DNA of 64,000 nucleotides from an uncultured Lewinella sp. (GCA_913057785.1 CAJXPD010000006.1:23276-87275), one strand, 5' to 3'. Shown: positions 53,797 through 62,994, counted from the first letter of the stretch. Notes: generated from the sequence alone by a model not told the origin. A program made the numbers and translations.

Positions 53797-54543
53797 TTAT
53801 TTAACATGTCTGGTCACCACATCGAGGGTGGCTTGCACTCTAATTATATTGGTTAGCAACACCTCTTCAGCACCCTCTTGCATTATATTCAGCATCCCCT
53901 GAATTCGTTCTTCATCACCCCAACGCAATTGACCCGCATAGATAAGTTCTACTAAGGCATTGGTCAAAAAGCCCTTAACCAGGTCGTTTTCAGCATTAGG
54001 AACGATGGTTTCTAGGATATCCAAATCCGTGACTTCTGCTAATATTTTCACCTTCCGGCCAATAGCACAGATCATGGCCTGATCTTTTGTTCCCTTATAC
54101 TCTAAAATTAACTTTGGCCAAGGAATCAGCTTTTCCGCCATTTTCCGGGCTATATGGATCTTCATTCTGAAATTAGAAGCCAAACTCCGCATGCTGTTGG
54201 TTTGCTTAAATTGCTCAGACAGCATGGCCAGTTCTTTGCGGATTTGCTCCATAGGACACACCTGTTGAAAAGTCCCAATGGCGGAGTGCTGTATCTGGTC
54301 AATTATTTCCAGTATGGTAAAGGTGATTGAGTTATACTCTAGCTTGTAATCTTGCAAAGCAATGTGGCCTCGCAGTTTTTCCGCTTCTAGTTGGCGATAA
54401 CGAGCAGCTACATGATAGATCTCCGTAGTCATATGGTTGGTGGAGCCTTCGGTAAATTCAATTAGCTCTTCAATGACTTGACGGATATTTCCAAGAGAAA
54501 CGGATTTCTTGAGATGTTTAAGTTGAAGATTTGATTTTGTCAT
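53797..54543 (-). CDS. EAD11 (effector-associated domain) protein
   Basis: This 248-residue cytoplasmic protein has an N-terminal effector-associated domain of the EAD11 type: LKKSVSLGNIRQVIEELIEFT, then VAARYRQLEAEKLRGHIALQDYKLEYNSITFTILEIIDQI, about residues 8-88. EAD domains are known as adaptor modules that link effector enzymes in NTP-dependent bacterial conflict systems. The rest (about 95-248) is helical and unrecognised, with no visible enzyme motif, so the usual fused effector is absent. No other conflict gene is adjacent. It could be an inert orphan or a partner for components elsewhere in the genome. It is convergent with the T9SS esterase, 21 bases away. Confidence 0.75.
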   Translation of the reverse strand: MTKSNLQLKHLKKSVSLGNIRQVIEELIEFTEGSTNHMTTEIYHVAARYRQLEAEKLRGHIALQDYKLEYNSITFTILEIIDQIQHSAIGTFQQVCPMEQIRKELAMLSEQFKQTNSMRSLASNFRMKIHIARKMAEKLIPWPKLILEYKGTKDQAMICAIGRKVKILAEVTDLDILETIVPNAENDLVKGFLTNALVELIYAGQLRWGDEERIQGMLNIMQEGAEEVLLTNIIRVQATLDVVTRHVK

Positions 54544-55026
54544 GATGCGTCGGATTGTCTAATGTCAGCTCTACGGTGTGATGCTGATCGCTCACAATTA
54601 AATTGGACTTCCCAGAACGGAAAGACCATTTGTTATAAAGATATTTTGAGAATGTGGGGGACTGACAACAATCTTACTGAAGATTACATATTACCAAGAT
54701 AATTAAATAGACTAATAATAACAACCGTACTGCACTGATTTTCATTGACTGAGGACGTCAATACTGGATAATATAAACGAGCATTATTTGACCTATTAAG
54801 AGAATGCCTTGAAACGGACTCGAAAAATCCAAGTCTTGATCCTGGTATAGCTCTACCAGCAAGAATCTGCAAACTAGTTTCCCGATAAATAGTCCTGATC
54901 AATCATCTGTATTATATTAGAGGAGTTCCAATGCCTAAACCCTGTGCAGGTTAAGTCCACTAATGATTTCATTTGAACAGGGACTAAGTCAGGCCAACTT
55001 TACCACAAAACTCAAAGCTTATAAGG
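54544..55026. other. Divergent intergenic region, EAD11 gene versus Gfo/Idh gene
   Basis: This 483-base region should hold both promoters. A short hairpin, AATCTT (54670-54675) with AAGATT (54680-54685), is visible, but I see no convincing operator or reading frame. Confidence 0.4.
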
Positions 55027-56499
55027 ATGAAAAAACGAAAAACACAACCGCAACACTCCACTCGCAGGGACTTCATTAAGAAGAGTGCTATTGCCTCCTC
55101 TATTTTCATTGTGCCTAGGCACGTGCTAGGGGGCCCGGGCTACACAGCCCCCAGTGACCAGCTCAATTTAGCCGCCATTGGTGCCGGAGGAAAAGGAAGA
55201 AGCGATATTCGCAATGCTTCGGTAGGTGGAAGGGAAAGAGTAGTCGCCCTTTGTGATGTCGACTTTTCTGGCTCTGCCAAAAGTTCAGTAGAAGCATTCC
55301 CAAAGGCAAAGATCTACCACGACTATCGGGAAATGTTGGATAAGGAGAAAGACATTGATGCCGTTACGATTTCTACCCCTGACCACGTCCATGGACCGGC
55401 TGCAGCTTTTGCCATGCAAAGAGGCGTCCACGTTTACGTTCAGAAGCCTATGACACACAATATTCAGGAGGCTCGGTATTTGACAAAGCTAGCTCGGGAA
55501 AAGAAGATCGTCAGCCAAATGGGAAACCAGGGAGCGTCCAACCCACTCCTTAAAATGGTGCAAGGCTGGGTAGATTCAGGAAAACTAGGGAAAATCTCTA
55601 AGGTTCACGTATGGACCAATCGCCCTGTTTGGCCGCAAGGATTTGCTTTCCCAGAACCGGATGAAAGCGAGAAACCAGATGACCTCAAGTGGGATTTATG
55701 GCTTGGGCCTTCAAAAGCCATTCCTTACACGCCAAATATTCACCCCTTTAACTGGCGAGGCTGGTGGGAATATGGCACCGGTGCCTTAGGTGACGTTGGT
55801 TGTCACCTGATCGATATTCCATTCCGGACCTTAGGACTGAAGTATCCGACCGATGCCGAATGCAGTGTTGGAGCAGTATACACTAAGATGTGGAATGCCG
55901 AGTATCATCCCGAAGGATGCCCTCCTTCTTCCTTTATCACGCTTCATTTTGATGCCACTGAGAAAAGCAAGGCTCCGATTGAAATGACTTGGAGTGATGG
56001 AGGTATTCGCCCATCTCACCCCACTATTATCCCTGCCGATGATGATATCGGAGGAAAGAATAGTCAGAATGGAGTATTGATCATTGGTGAAAAAGGAATT
56101 ATTTCTACCAACATCAATGATAGTTCTCCGCTCATGCCGAAGTTGTATCTGAATGATGGTACCAAAGAGTTCGGTCCGGAAGAAGAAAACTTTGATGAGC
56201 CAGAATACGGACATCATAGACAATGGGTGGATGCTTGCAAAGCAGGCTTCGATAGCCCGGAGCATAAAGCCTTGACTTCCTCCTTTGATTATGCAGGTCC
56301 TATGACGGAGACTGTCCTGATGGGGAATCTAGCAATTAGGAGCTACATGCTTCGTCGAGAAAATGCCAAAGGCCGCACAGAATACTTTGGTAGGAAGAAG
56401 TTATTGTGGGATGGTGAGAATATGAAAATCACTAATCTCGTAGAAGCCAATCAATTTGTAGGCAGAACTTACAGAATCGGTTGGGATCTGCGTTCATAA
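55027..56499 (+). CDS. Gfo/Idh/MocA-family oxidoreductase with Tat-like signal
   Basis: This is a 490-residue NAD(P)-dependent oxidoreductase. It starts with STRRDFIKKSAIASSIFIVPRHVLGG, a twin-arginine signal, so it is periplasmic. Rossmann fold: LNLAAIGAGGKGRSDIRN; active-site lysine HVYVQKPMTHNIQEARYL; catalytic-domain signature GTGALGDVGCHLIDIPFRTLGL. It is longer than the family's usual 350-430 and has an extended C-terminal half (TEYFGRKKLLWDGENMKITN). It shares domain wording with the 31990 protein. Exported members act on 3-ketoglycosides or similar compounds; a paired isomerase-like protein lies at 51534 on the other strand. Confidence 0.93.
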   Translation: MKKRKTQPQHSTRRDFIKKSAIASSIFIVPRHVLGGPGYTAPSDQLNLAAIGAGGKGRSDIRNASVGGRERVVALCDVDFSGSAKSSVEAFPKAKIYHDYREMLDKEKDIDAVTISTPDHVHGPAAAFAMQRGVHVYVQKPMTHNIQEARYLTKLAREKKIVSQMGNQGASNPLLKMVQGWVDSGKLGKISKVHVWTNRPVWPQGFAFPEPDESEKPDDLKWDLWLGPSKAIPYTPNIHPFNWRGWWEYGTGALGDVGCHLIDIPFRTLGLKYPTDAECSVGAVYTKMWNAEYHPEGCPPSSFITLHFDATEKSKAPIEMTWSDGGIRPSHPTIIPADDDIGGKNSQNGVLIIGEKGIISTNINDSSPLMPKLYLNDGTKEFGPEEENFDEPEYGHHRQWVDACKAGFDSPEHKALTSSFDYAGPMTETVLMGNLAIRSYMLRRENAKGRTEYFGRKKLLWDGENMKITNLVEANQFVGRTYRIGWDLRS

Positions 56500-56597
56500 A
56501 CAAGAATATTAGATTGGGGTGCGAATCCTGAGTGATGGCGCCCCAGTCAATTTCCTATACCTTCCAAAACAGCTGGGCTTTTTCCTTAAAAAATGGC

Positions 56598-56626
56598 AAA
56601 AAAAAAGAGAGCCCTTTTGGACTCTC
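56598..56626 (-). terminator. Intrinsic terminator for a leftward transcript
   Basis: On the minus strand the arms GAGAGTCC and GGGCTCTC form a stem with one mismatch around loop AAAA, followed by nine T residues. This is a textbook rho-independent terminator, but no annotated minus-strand gene lies upstream of it. Confidence 0.75.
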
Positions 56627-56900
56627 CCTTGCAAATAACCTATTTCTATCCTCTGACAAATAGAGCATCTCCTGCTTGTAGCATCCTAACAGATGTGACG
56701 ATTTTATTCGAAACTTTTTCCAAATACACATCACCTCCGATTTAGGTCTTGACTCCAAGCATTCTAATACCCATTCCCAAAGGGACCTTTATTTTTAATC
56801 CTGATCTTTCTCTGAGGAGAGGAAGTTCAGTAGCGATTCTTTCAATATTTATTGTAAGTCATTTCTTACAGTACAAAGGTGCAGGAAAATGTTTATTCGG

Positions 56901-56982
56901 ACTTGGACTATTGTTTTTAAAACTTGGATTATTGTTTTAAAACTTGGACTATTGTTTCTAAAACTTGGACTATTGTTTAATC
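56901..56982. repeat. Four tandem 20-21 bp repeats
   Basis: ACTTGGA(C/T)TATTGTTT occurs four times, starting at 56901, 56922, 56942 and 56963 (spacings 21, 20, 21). The interval is two helical turns, so a protein could bind all copies on one face of the DNA. They lie about 220-300 bases upstream of the degenerate receiver gene. Confidence 0.8.
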
Positions 56983-57205
56983 GCAAAAGAACAATCAATA
57001 CTCAACCAACTGTTAATCAGAGTATTAAAACTAATATTTACAAAAAAAACCAAGTAAACAGTGAGAAGGGACCAAATTATGTATCAATAGTATTTCATAA
57101 CTTGTGTTCTCAGTTAGAAACTTAGCGACTTGTTCCAAAATAAGGAGGAGTACGCTCACTCAGAAATCGTGGATTAGTAATAGACCTATTTGTCAAACCT
57201 ACCTT

Positions 57206-57673
57206 ATGCCAGCTAGAGAGATTTCCCTTCTGCTGATCGACTCCAATGAGCAGCATCAGGATGTCGTACAGGATCTCCTAGGAGACCGCTACGAGCTCTA
57301 CTTGGCTGGCAATGGCAGAGATGGAATTAAGCAAGCTCACAAACATATTCCTGACATTATCTTCATCAATAAAGAATTACCAGAAGGAAATTGTGCGGAG
57401 ATCTGTCAGCAACTAAAGAGCCATCAATTAAGCAGCCACATACCAATCTTACTTATCGGAAAACAGATCAATCCATTTCGTGCCAAGATCAAATATAAAG
57501 TAGATGTTTTTCTAGAATATCCCTATAGTATGAGACAGCTATTAGTACAAGTAAGGAAAATGATACAATTCAAAATTCGCCTGCAAGAAAGATATGCTTT
57601 GTTTGCCAAGAAGGATACCCGTTTGGTGTCTGAGGAAAGTGTCTTAAGCGATTTGATTCTTCGGCTACCCTAG
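57206..57673 (+). CDS. Stand-alone degenerate receiver (pseudo-REC) domain protein
   Basis: This is a 155-residue protein from ATG 57206 (MPAREISLLLIDSNEQ). It aligns with the receiver domain of the HTCS directly downstream along its full length, including the linker after the domain (RLQERY). The conserved residues are lost: the acidic pair has only one acid (IDSN), the phospho-acceptor Asp is Asn55 (DIIFINKELP), the Thr is Gly85 (LLIGKQ), and the Lys is Tyr105 (FLEYPY). It cannot be phosphorylated in the usual way. It lies 82 bases before the HTCS on the same strand and may act as a decoy or docking partner; the role is inferred. Confidence 0.8.
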   Translation: MPAREISLLLIDSNEQHQDVVQDLLGDRYELYLAGNGRDGIKQAHKHIPDIIFINKELPEGNCAEICQQLKSHQLSSHIPILLIGKQINPFRAKIKYKVDVFLEYPYSMRQLLVQVRKMIQFKIRLQERYALFAKKDTRLVSEESVLSDLILRLP

Positions 57674-57755
57674 ATCCGTCGGTGAACAAATATATTTTCA
57701 TTAACTTTCGATTTTTGATACCCCCTGCTGATTCTAAAAGCCATCATTTTCAAAA

Positions 57756-60700
57756 TTGGTTGAATTGATCCGTAGTATTCGCCATTGTCGTTGTGTTCTA
57801 GCCCTAGTTACTTGCCTTGCTTTAGCTGATATCAGTCAGCTTCATGGTCAACCTTTGTCCACCTATCAGCACTTTACTCAAAAACAAGGTCTTTCCAGCA
57901 ACTATGTTCTTTCCTTCATTGAAGATCACTTGGGGTTCATTTGGATTGGAACGGAGAATGGACTAAACCGATTCGACGGCACCCATTTCTTAGAATACCG
58001 TCATGATCCAGAGGATATTAGCTCCTTAAGTAGCAACTGGATTACCGCGATTTTTGAAGATAGTCGAAGAAACATTTGGGTCGGTACGCGAAATGGTTTG
58101 AACCGACTTGATCGACGTAGTGGAATATTTGAAAGAGTAGACTTGCGGAAAGCGGATGGATCGCTAGTTAAGGATGAGATCACCAGCTGTTTGGAAGACC
58201 AGGATGGCAATGTCTGGGTTTTAACACTAAGGAACGGCCTGTTTAGGGTACCGATGGGGAAAAATAGTTTACCCTATATTGGTGAGCACTTCGCCTACAA
58301 GAACTTCACATCAGCATCGGCAAATAGCTTAAGACTCTCTCATCTCATTCAAGTTCAGGAAGATTATCTATGGATAGCTACCACACAAGGTCTTGATCGG
58401 CTCCAGCTCTCTACTGGAGAAATCCTGAGCCGGCAGATTCCCAATTTTACGGGTTTCTTTCAAGGTGAAGTTGATTTTATCAAGAGTTTAGTCAATTCTT
58501 CAGGTAATATCATTCTTCAGCTAGGAGGACAACTTTACCGAATAGAAGATCAAGAAACCAATCCAAGTATAGTTCTAATTCCACGGGTTGGCTCCAATTC
58601 CTCTATGGATCGACTTTTGCGGCATATGATTTGGCAGGATGAGCAGACCTTGTTAGCTACGGATTTGGCACAGATTTATTCCATTGATCTCAGCAGTGGA
58701 GAACAGCGCCTTTTCTTTCCAGCCGAAACGCAGGCTAATTTATTTCGCAACCGAATCCTGCCCTTACTAGAAGATTCAAAAGGGAATCTTTGGGTCGGTA
58801 CCTCTGGAGGAGGGATTCACTTCTTGTCAGGTGAAAAACCGGTTTACAATTTCTATCAGCATGAATCTGATAACCCCAATTCACTCTCTGCTGGATCTGT
58901 CCGGAGTTTCACAGAAGACCGGCAAGGTCATCTCTGGATTGGTATTTTGGGTGGTGGGATTGAGCAATTTCAATATGCTCCTGAAGGCTCAAGAATCAAT
59001 AAATTAAAAACTATAAATACGGGTAATCAAGGCTTAAGCAGTGACCAAGTAATTAAGGTGATGCTCGATCAAGGAGAAGATGCGCTTTGGGTGGCCACCA
59101 ATGACAATGGCCTCAATCGAGTAGATCTTGTTTCGGGAAAAACCAAAGTATATCGCCATATAGAGAATGACCCTAATTCACTAGGCGGCAACCGTATCTG
59201 GGGCTTGAATCAAGATAAAGAGGGCTTCATCTGGGTAGGCACCTGGGCAGAAGGTTTGGCGCGCCTCAACCCTAAGGATGGTAGCATCAAGGACTTTTTT
59301 GCTACCCCAAATGGCCTCAGTAGTAACAGCATACGCTTTATTTATAGAGCTCCAGATGAGTCCTTTTGGATTGGAACTACCCGCGGACTTAATCGATTAG
59401 ATACGCAAACCGAAACCTTCGTCCCCTTCATTCATGACCCTGCTGATTCTTCAAGTCTTTCCAACAATCTCGTTTGGTCCGTTTTCAAAGATCGCCAAGG
59501 AGACCTTTGGGTGGGTACTGATGTAGGACTTAATCGACTTGATCCGGTAACCAACAGTTTTGAGCACTTTTATGAGGATGATGGTCTGCCCTCCAATACA
59601 ATTTTCGGTTTGGCCGAGGATCCTGAAGGGGTGCTGTGGGTAAGTACAGACAAAGGGGTAGCTAGAGTTATCCGGGGACTGGGGGAGATTTCCTTTCAGA
59701 AAATCAATGTTCAAGACGAATTGGGTAGCGTTTCTTTCATACCGAAGGCCCTATACCAAAGTCCTAATTCCGGGCAAATGCTCCTCGGAAATGCTAGTAG
59801 GATGGTCATGGTGGATCCGGACCTCATTGGACAAGACACCTTTAGTCATAATTTAACGATCCATTCTCTTTCTACTTTTCGCCTTGGGAATGGAAAAGGA
59901 AAAAAGGACGTAGATTACTTTATAGCCGATAAATCGGAAGAGATTCAACTGGGATATCAAGACCAATCCATTAGTTTGCAGCTTTGTGATCTGGCTTGGC
60001 ACGGCACACAGGAACGGCAATATGAATACCAATTGTTCGGATTTAACGGCCAGTGGATGAGCCTTCCGGAAAACATGGAGGTAACCTTTACAAATCTTGA
60101 TGCTGGTAAATATCAGTTTCTGGTTAGAACTAAAAGTGCTGGCAATATCGCCTCGGAGGCAGTTCAATTGCTTTCTTTACGAGTATTTCCTCCTTGGTGG
60201 GAAAGTACCATTGCCTATTTGAGCTACCTATTGCTTCTGGCTGGTTTTGGCTACCTCGTCTATCGATTCCAACTGAATCGACAGCTACAGATTCAGGAGA
60301 CCGAAAACCTTAAAGCCCTAGATGCTTTCAAGAATAAACTTTACACTAATATCACCCATGAATTCAAGACGCCCTTGACCGTAATCAGCGGAGTGATAGA
60401 GCAGGTACAAGGGCACGATAAAGTAAAGAAGCTGGTAAAGAGAAGTAGTTCCAACCTTCTAAATCTGGTGAATCAAATATTGGATCTAAGAAAGTTAGAA
60501 GAAGGACGTTTAAAATTAAAGTGGATTCAGGCTGATATAATTGAGTATCTACAATATTTATTGGCTTCTTATGAAGCCCTTGCAGGTTTAAAGAATATTC
60601 AACTACATTTTGTCCCGGACGACGAGGAAATCCTGATAGATTTCGATAAAGAAAAATTGCAAAGAGTACTTTCTAATTTGCTTTCCAACGCGATCAAGTT

Positions 60701-61901
60701 CACTCCTCCGGACGGCCATATCTACATCAGAGCCTCTAAGCGAGAAGTCGCAGGAATGGACCACCCCACCCTATCCTTGATCATTCAGGACACCGGCATC
60801 GGCATTCCACAGGAGGATCAAGAAAGCATCTTTGATCGATTCTACCAAGTAGGTAATGATGCCCCGAAAGTTAACTCCGCCCTGCAATATCGCGGCCCAG
60901 GTGGAGGCACTGGCATCGGGTTAGCCATGACAAAAGAGTTGGTCGAATTCATGGGAGGTAGTATTTCCGTCAAGAGTCAGCTGGGCAAAGGGAGTTCCTT
61001 TACTATTGTACTCCCTCTCCATCAAAACGCAACACTCGTTCCAATCAAAGAACTCACCCAAACGCCTATTCTTGCGCCCGAGATTCCATCTGAAGGAGCG
61101 GAGCTTTCGGCCGGTCCTTATACGGGGATGGTGAGTGGCAGCTTACAAAGTCTTCTCTTAATTGAAGACAATACAGACGTCATGCAATATCTCGTATCCT
61201 TGCTAGAAGACAAGTATGATCTTTATCTTGCTCGTGATGGCCAAGAAGGAATCGACCTAGCATTGGAGCACATCCCGGATTTAATCGTGAGTGATGTGAT
61301 GATGCCCATCAAGGATGGCTTTGAAGTTTGTAGTACCTTGAAAATGGATGAACGAACAAGCCATATTCCTATCATACTTCTAACCGCCAAGTCTAGTATA
61401 GATTCTCGATTGGAAGGCTTAGGCCGAGGAGCGGATGCCTACCTAGCGAAGCCCTTTGACCAGCGAGAATTGTTCATTAGACTTGAGCGATTGGCCGCCC
61501 TACGGCAGCAACTGAGAGAGCGTTATCAAGGCTTCGAACCGGTGGAGCCCGCGGAAGAAAGGAACCCTTATGCACAGGAGGATGCATTTATCCATAGACT
61601 CCAAGACGTCATTGTTTCCAAGATGAAAGACGCAGAGTTTGGTATTAACACCCTTTGCCAGGAAATGGGAATGAGCAGATCCCAGCTCCATCTCAAACTC
61701 AAGGCATTAACGAATCGATCCACTTCCCATGTAATCCGTGCCGTTCGGCTGCACAAAGCCAAGGAATTACTGCAAGGAAATTCCATGAACGTTACCGAGG
61801 TGTCCTTCGAAGTAGGATTCAATGATCCTGCCTATTTTTCAAGAAAATTTACAGAGGAATTCGGGATTAGCCCGAAGAAATTCATGGGCAACCTCTCCTA
61901 G
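57756..61901 (+). CDS. Hybrid two-component system regulator (HTCS)
   Basis: This 1381-residue protein has a signal peptide (CVLALVTCLALADISQLHG region) and periplasmic propeller repeats (many GxLWVGT/D..GNIWVGT-like units, about 40-680). A Y_Y_Y domain follows (about 700-800), then a membrane helix (IAYLSYLLLLAGFGYLVYRF) and a kinase with H-box THEFKTPL (His868), N-box SNAIKFTPPDG and G2 GGTGIGLAM. A receiver with Asp1180 (SDVMMPIKDG) and LAKPF, and an AraC HTH (SRSQLHLKLKALTNRSTSHVIRAVRLHKAKELL) complete it. All catalytic residues are intact. The start is a TTG; no ATG fits well. Unlike the HTCS at 9122, no SusC/SusD pair is adjacent, so its target is unclear. Confidence 0.93.
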   Translation: MVELIRSIRHCRCVLALVTCLALADISQLHGQPLSTYQHFTQKQGLSSNYVLSFIEDHLGFIWIGTENGLNRFDGTHFLEYRHDPEDISSLSSNWITAIFEDSRRNIWVGTRNGLNRLDRRSGIFERVDLRKADGSLVKDEITSCLEDQDGNVWVLTLRNGLFRVPMGKNSLPYIGEHFAYKNFTSASANSLRLSHLIQVQEDYLWIATTQGLDRLQLSTGEILSRQIPNFTGFFQGEVDFIKSLVNSSGNIILQLGGQLYRIEDQETNPSIVLIPRVGSNSSMDRLLRHMIWQDEQTLLATDLAQIYSIDLSSGEQRLFFPAETQANLFRNRILPLLEDSKGNLWVGTSGGGIHFLSGEKPVYNFYQHESDNPNSLSAGSVRSFTEDRQGHLWIGILGGGIEQFQYAPEGSRINKLKTINTGNQGLSSDQVIKVMLDQGEDALWVATNDNGLNRVDLVSGKTKVYRHIENDPNSLGGNRIWGLNQDKEGFIWVGTWAEGLARLNPKDGSIKDFFATPNGLSSNSIRFIYRAPDESFWIGTTRGLNRLDTQTETFVPFIHDPADSSSLSNNLVWSVFKDRQGDLWVGTDVGLNRLDPVTNSFEHFYEDDGLPSNTIFGLAEDPEGVLWVSTDKGVARVIRGLGEISFQKINVQDELGSVSFIPKALYQSPNSGQMLLGNASRMVMVDPDLIGQDTFSHNLTIHSLSTFRLGNGKGKKDVDYFIADKSEEIQLGYQDQSISLQLCDLAWHGTQERQYEYQLFGFNGQWMSLPENMEVTFTNLDAGKYQFLVRTKSAGNIASEAVQLLSLRVFPPWWESTIAYLSYLLLLAGFGYLVYRFQLNRQLQIQETENLKALDAFKNKLYTNITHEFKTPLTVISGVIEQVQGHDKVKKLVKRSSSNLLNLVNQILDLRKLEEGRLKLKWIQADIIEYLQYLLASYEALAGLKNIQLHFVPDDEEILIDFDKEKLQRVLSNLLSNAIKFTPPDGHIYIRASKREVAGMDHPTLSLIIQDTGIGIPQEDQESIFDRFYQVGNDAPKVNSALQYRGPGGGTGIGLAMTKELVEFMGGSISVKSQLGKGSSFTIVLPLHQNATLVPIKELTQTPILAPEIPSEGAELSAGPYTGMVSGSLQSLLLIEDNTDVMQYLVSLLEDKYDLYLARDGQEGIDLALEHIPDLIVSDVMMPIKDGFEVCSTLKMDERTSHIPIILLTAKSSIDSRLEGLGRGADAYLAKPFDQRELFIRLERLAALRQQLRERYQGFEPVEPAEERNPYAQEDAFIHRLQDVIVSKMKDAEFGINTLCQEMGMSRSQLHLKLKALTNRSTSHVIRAVRLHKAKELLQGNSMNVTEVSFEVGFNDPAYFSRKFTEEFGISPKKFMGNLS

Positions 61902-61924
61902 TAGTACTTCCACAAGCCTTACTT

Positions 61925-61955
61925 ATCAAAATGATCATTGTTTGTCCATTTTGAT
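61925..61955. terminator. Stem-loop between the HTCS and the oxidoreductase gene
   Basis: ATCAAAATG (61925-61933) pairs perfectly with CATTTTGAT (61947-61955) around a 13-base loop. It lies 24 bases after the HTCS stop and about 60 bases before the next gene. It could be a terminator (no long T-tract) or an operator. Confidence 0.45.
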
Positions 61956-62016
61956 GATAGAAATCTAGGAAAAAAGGTGAAAATTGAAGCTATCAATTCA
62001 CCAAGACAATTGTGTT

Positions 62017-62994
62017 ATGAAAGCATGGCAAATCAACGCCTATGGAGGTCCCGAAGTATTCAAGCTCGTTGATCTTCCCGATCCTAGTCCAAAATCAGGT
62101 CACATCCTAGTTGAAATCAAAGCCTTTGGTATTAATCGGAGTGAATTATACACCCGACAAGGTCATTCTGGGGATGCCGTCACCCTGCCTAGAGTATTAG
62201 GGATAGAATGTGTTGGAGTCGTAAAAGATAGCGGAGGTAGCGACCTCCAAATTGGCCAAAAAGTTGGAGCTGCGATGGGACATATGGGACGACTGTATGA
62301 TGGAGGTTATGCTGAAATGGCTTTGATTCCAAGATCCAATGTTTACCCCATCGATACAAGTCTGGATTGGGCAACTGTGGGGGCATTACCAGAAATGTAT
62401 CTTACGGCCTGGGGAGTGATCAAGGAAGCCATCGATTTGCCCAGGAATAGCTCCTTGCTAATCAGAGGAGGAAGTTCTTCCGTAGGGCTTGCCTGTGCCT
62501 CAATCGCCAAGGAAATGGGCTGCACCGTCTTAGCCACTACCCGAAAGGAAGAGAAGATTCCTATTCTGAAAGCGGCAGGGGTAGATCATGTTATCATCGA
62601 CGATGGACAAATCGCTTCTAAGGTCAAAGCCATTGTACCTGGAGGTGTGGCAGGCGTGGTAGAACTCGTTGGTATCGAAAAAACAATCATGGACTGCTTG
62701 CAATCTACGGCACCCAAAGGAACGGTTGGAATGGTGGGATTTCTCGGGGATACTTGGGATTATAAATTCTTTCCTTGGATGCCGTCCACAGTAAAACTTA
62801 CTTTATATAGCAGTGAAACCTTGAATACCGAATATGCCACCCCCGTCCTCCAAAGGGTAGTGGATCAGGTAGCTGCCGGAAAATATAAGTCGAATATTCA
62901 CCAAGTTTTTGGTTTTGGCGAGCTTCCGAAGGCGCATAAGATGATGGAGAGCAACCAGGCCGCAGGGAAGTTGGTCGTTTTGACGGAAAACTAA
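62017..62994 (+). CDS. Medium-chain dehydrogenase/reductase, quinone-oxidoreductase-like
   Basis: This is a 325-residue NADPH-dependent enzyme, cytoplasmic. I start at ATG 62017 (MKAWQINAYGGPEVFKLVDLP), the standard start of this family; the upstream TTG adds eleven residues. Key segments: FGINRSELYTRQGHSGDAVTLPRVLGIECVG, the Rossmann glycine motif IRGGSSSVGLACASIAKEMGC and the end PKAHKMMESNQAAGKLVVL. The catalytic zinc ligands of classical alcohol dehydrogenases are missing, so it is of the zinc-independent quinone reductase/crotonase-type branch. The AraC regulator follows after 27 bases on the same strand and may control it. Confidence 0.92.
   Translation: MKAWQINAYGGPEVFKLVDLPDPSPKSGHILVEIKAFGINRSELYTRQGHSGDAVTLPRVLGIECVGVVKDSGGSDLQIGQKVGAAMGHMGRLYDGGYAEMALIPRSNVYPIDTSLDWATVGALPEMYLTAWGVIKEAIDLPRNSSLLIRGGSSSVGLACASIAKEMGCTVLATTRKEEKIPILKAAGVDHVIIDDGQIASKVKAIVPGGVAGVVELVGIEKTIMDCLQSTAPKGTVGMVGFLGDTWDYKFFPWMPSTVKLTLYSSETLNTEYATPVLQRVVDQVAAGKYKSNIHQVFGFGELPKAHKMMESNQAAGKLVVLTEN

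Larger units (their letters stand above)
56500..57205. other. AT-rich 706-base intergenic region with a terminator and tandem repeats
   Basis: No credible gene is seen. It holds a left-pointing intrinsic terminator (56598-56626), an inverted repeat TGTAAG (56853-56858) with CTTACA (56865-56870), and four tandem 20-21 base repeats (56901-56982). It separates the Gfo/Idh gene from the degenerate receiver gene. A left-going transcript of unknown identity is implied by the terminator. Confidence 0.5.

Noticed and set aside
56901-56982. Possible CRISPR array
   Set aside because: The repeat units are adjacent with no unique spacers, and no cas gene is in the window. The 63946 repeat was rejected for the same reason.
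56749-57125. Two overlapping frames over the tandem repeats, giving Leu/Lys-rich peptides
   Set aside because: The peptides only mirror the 20-21 base DNA repeat (repeated LKLGLLF), with no start context or recognisable fold.
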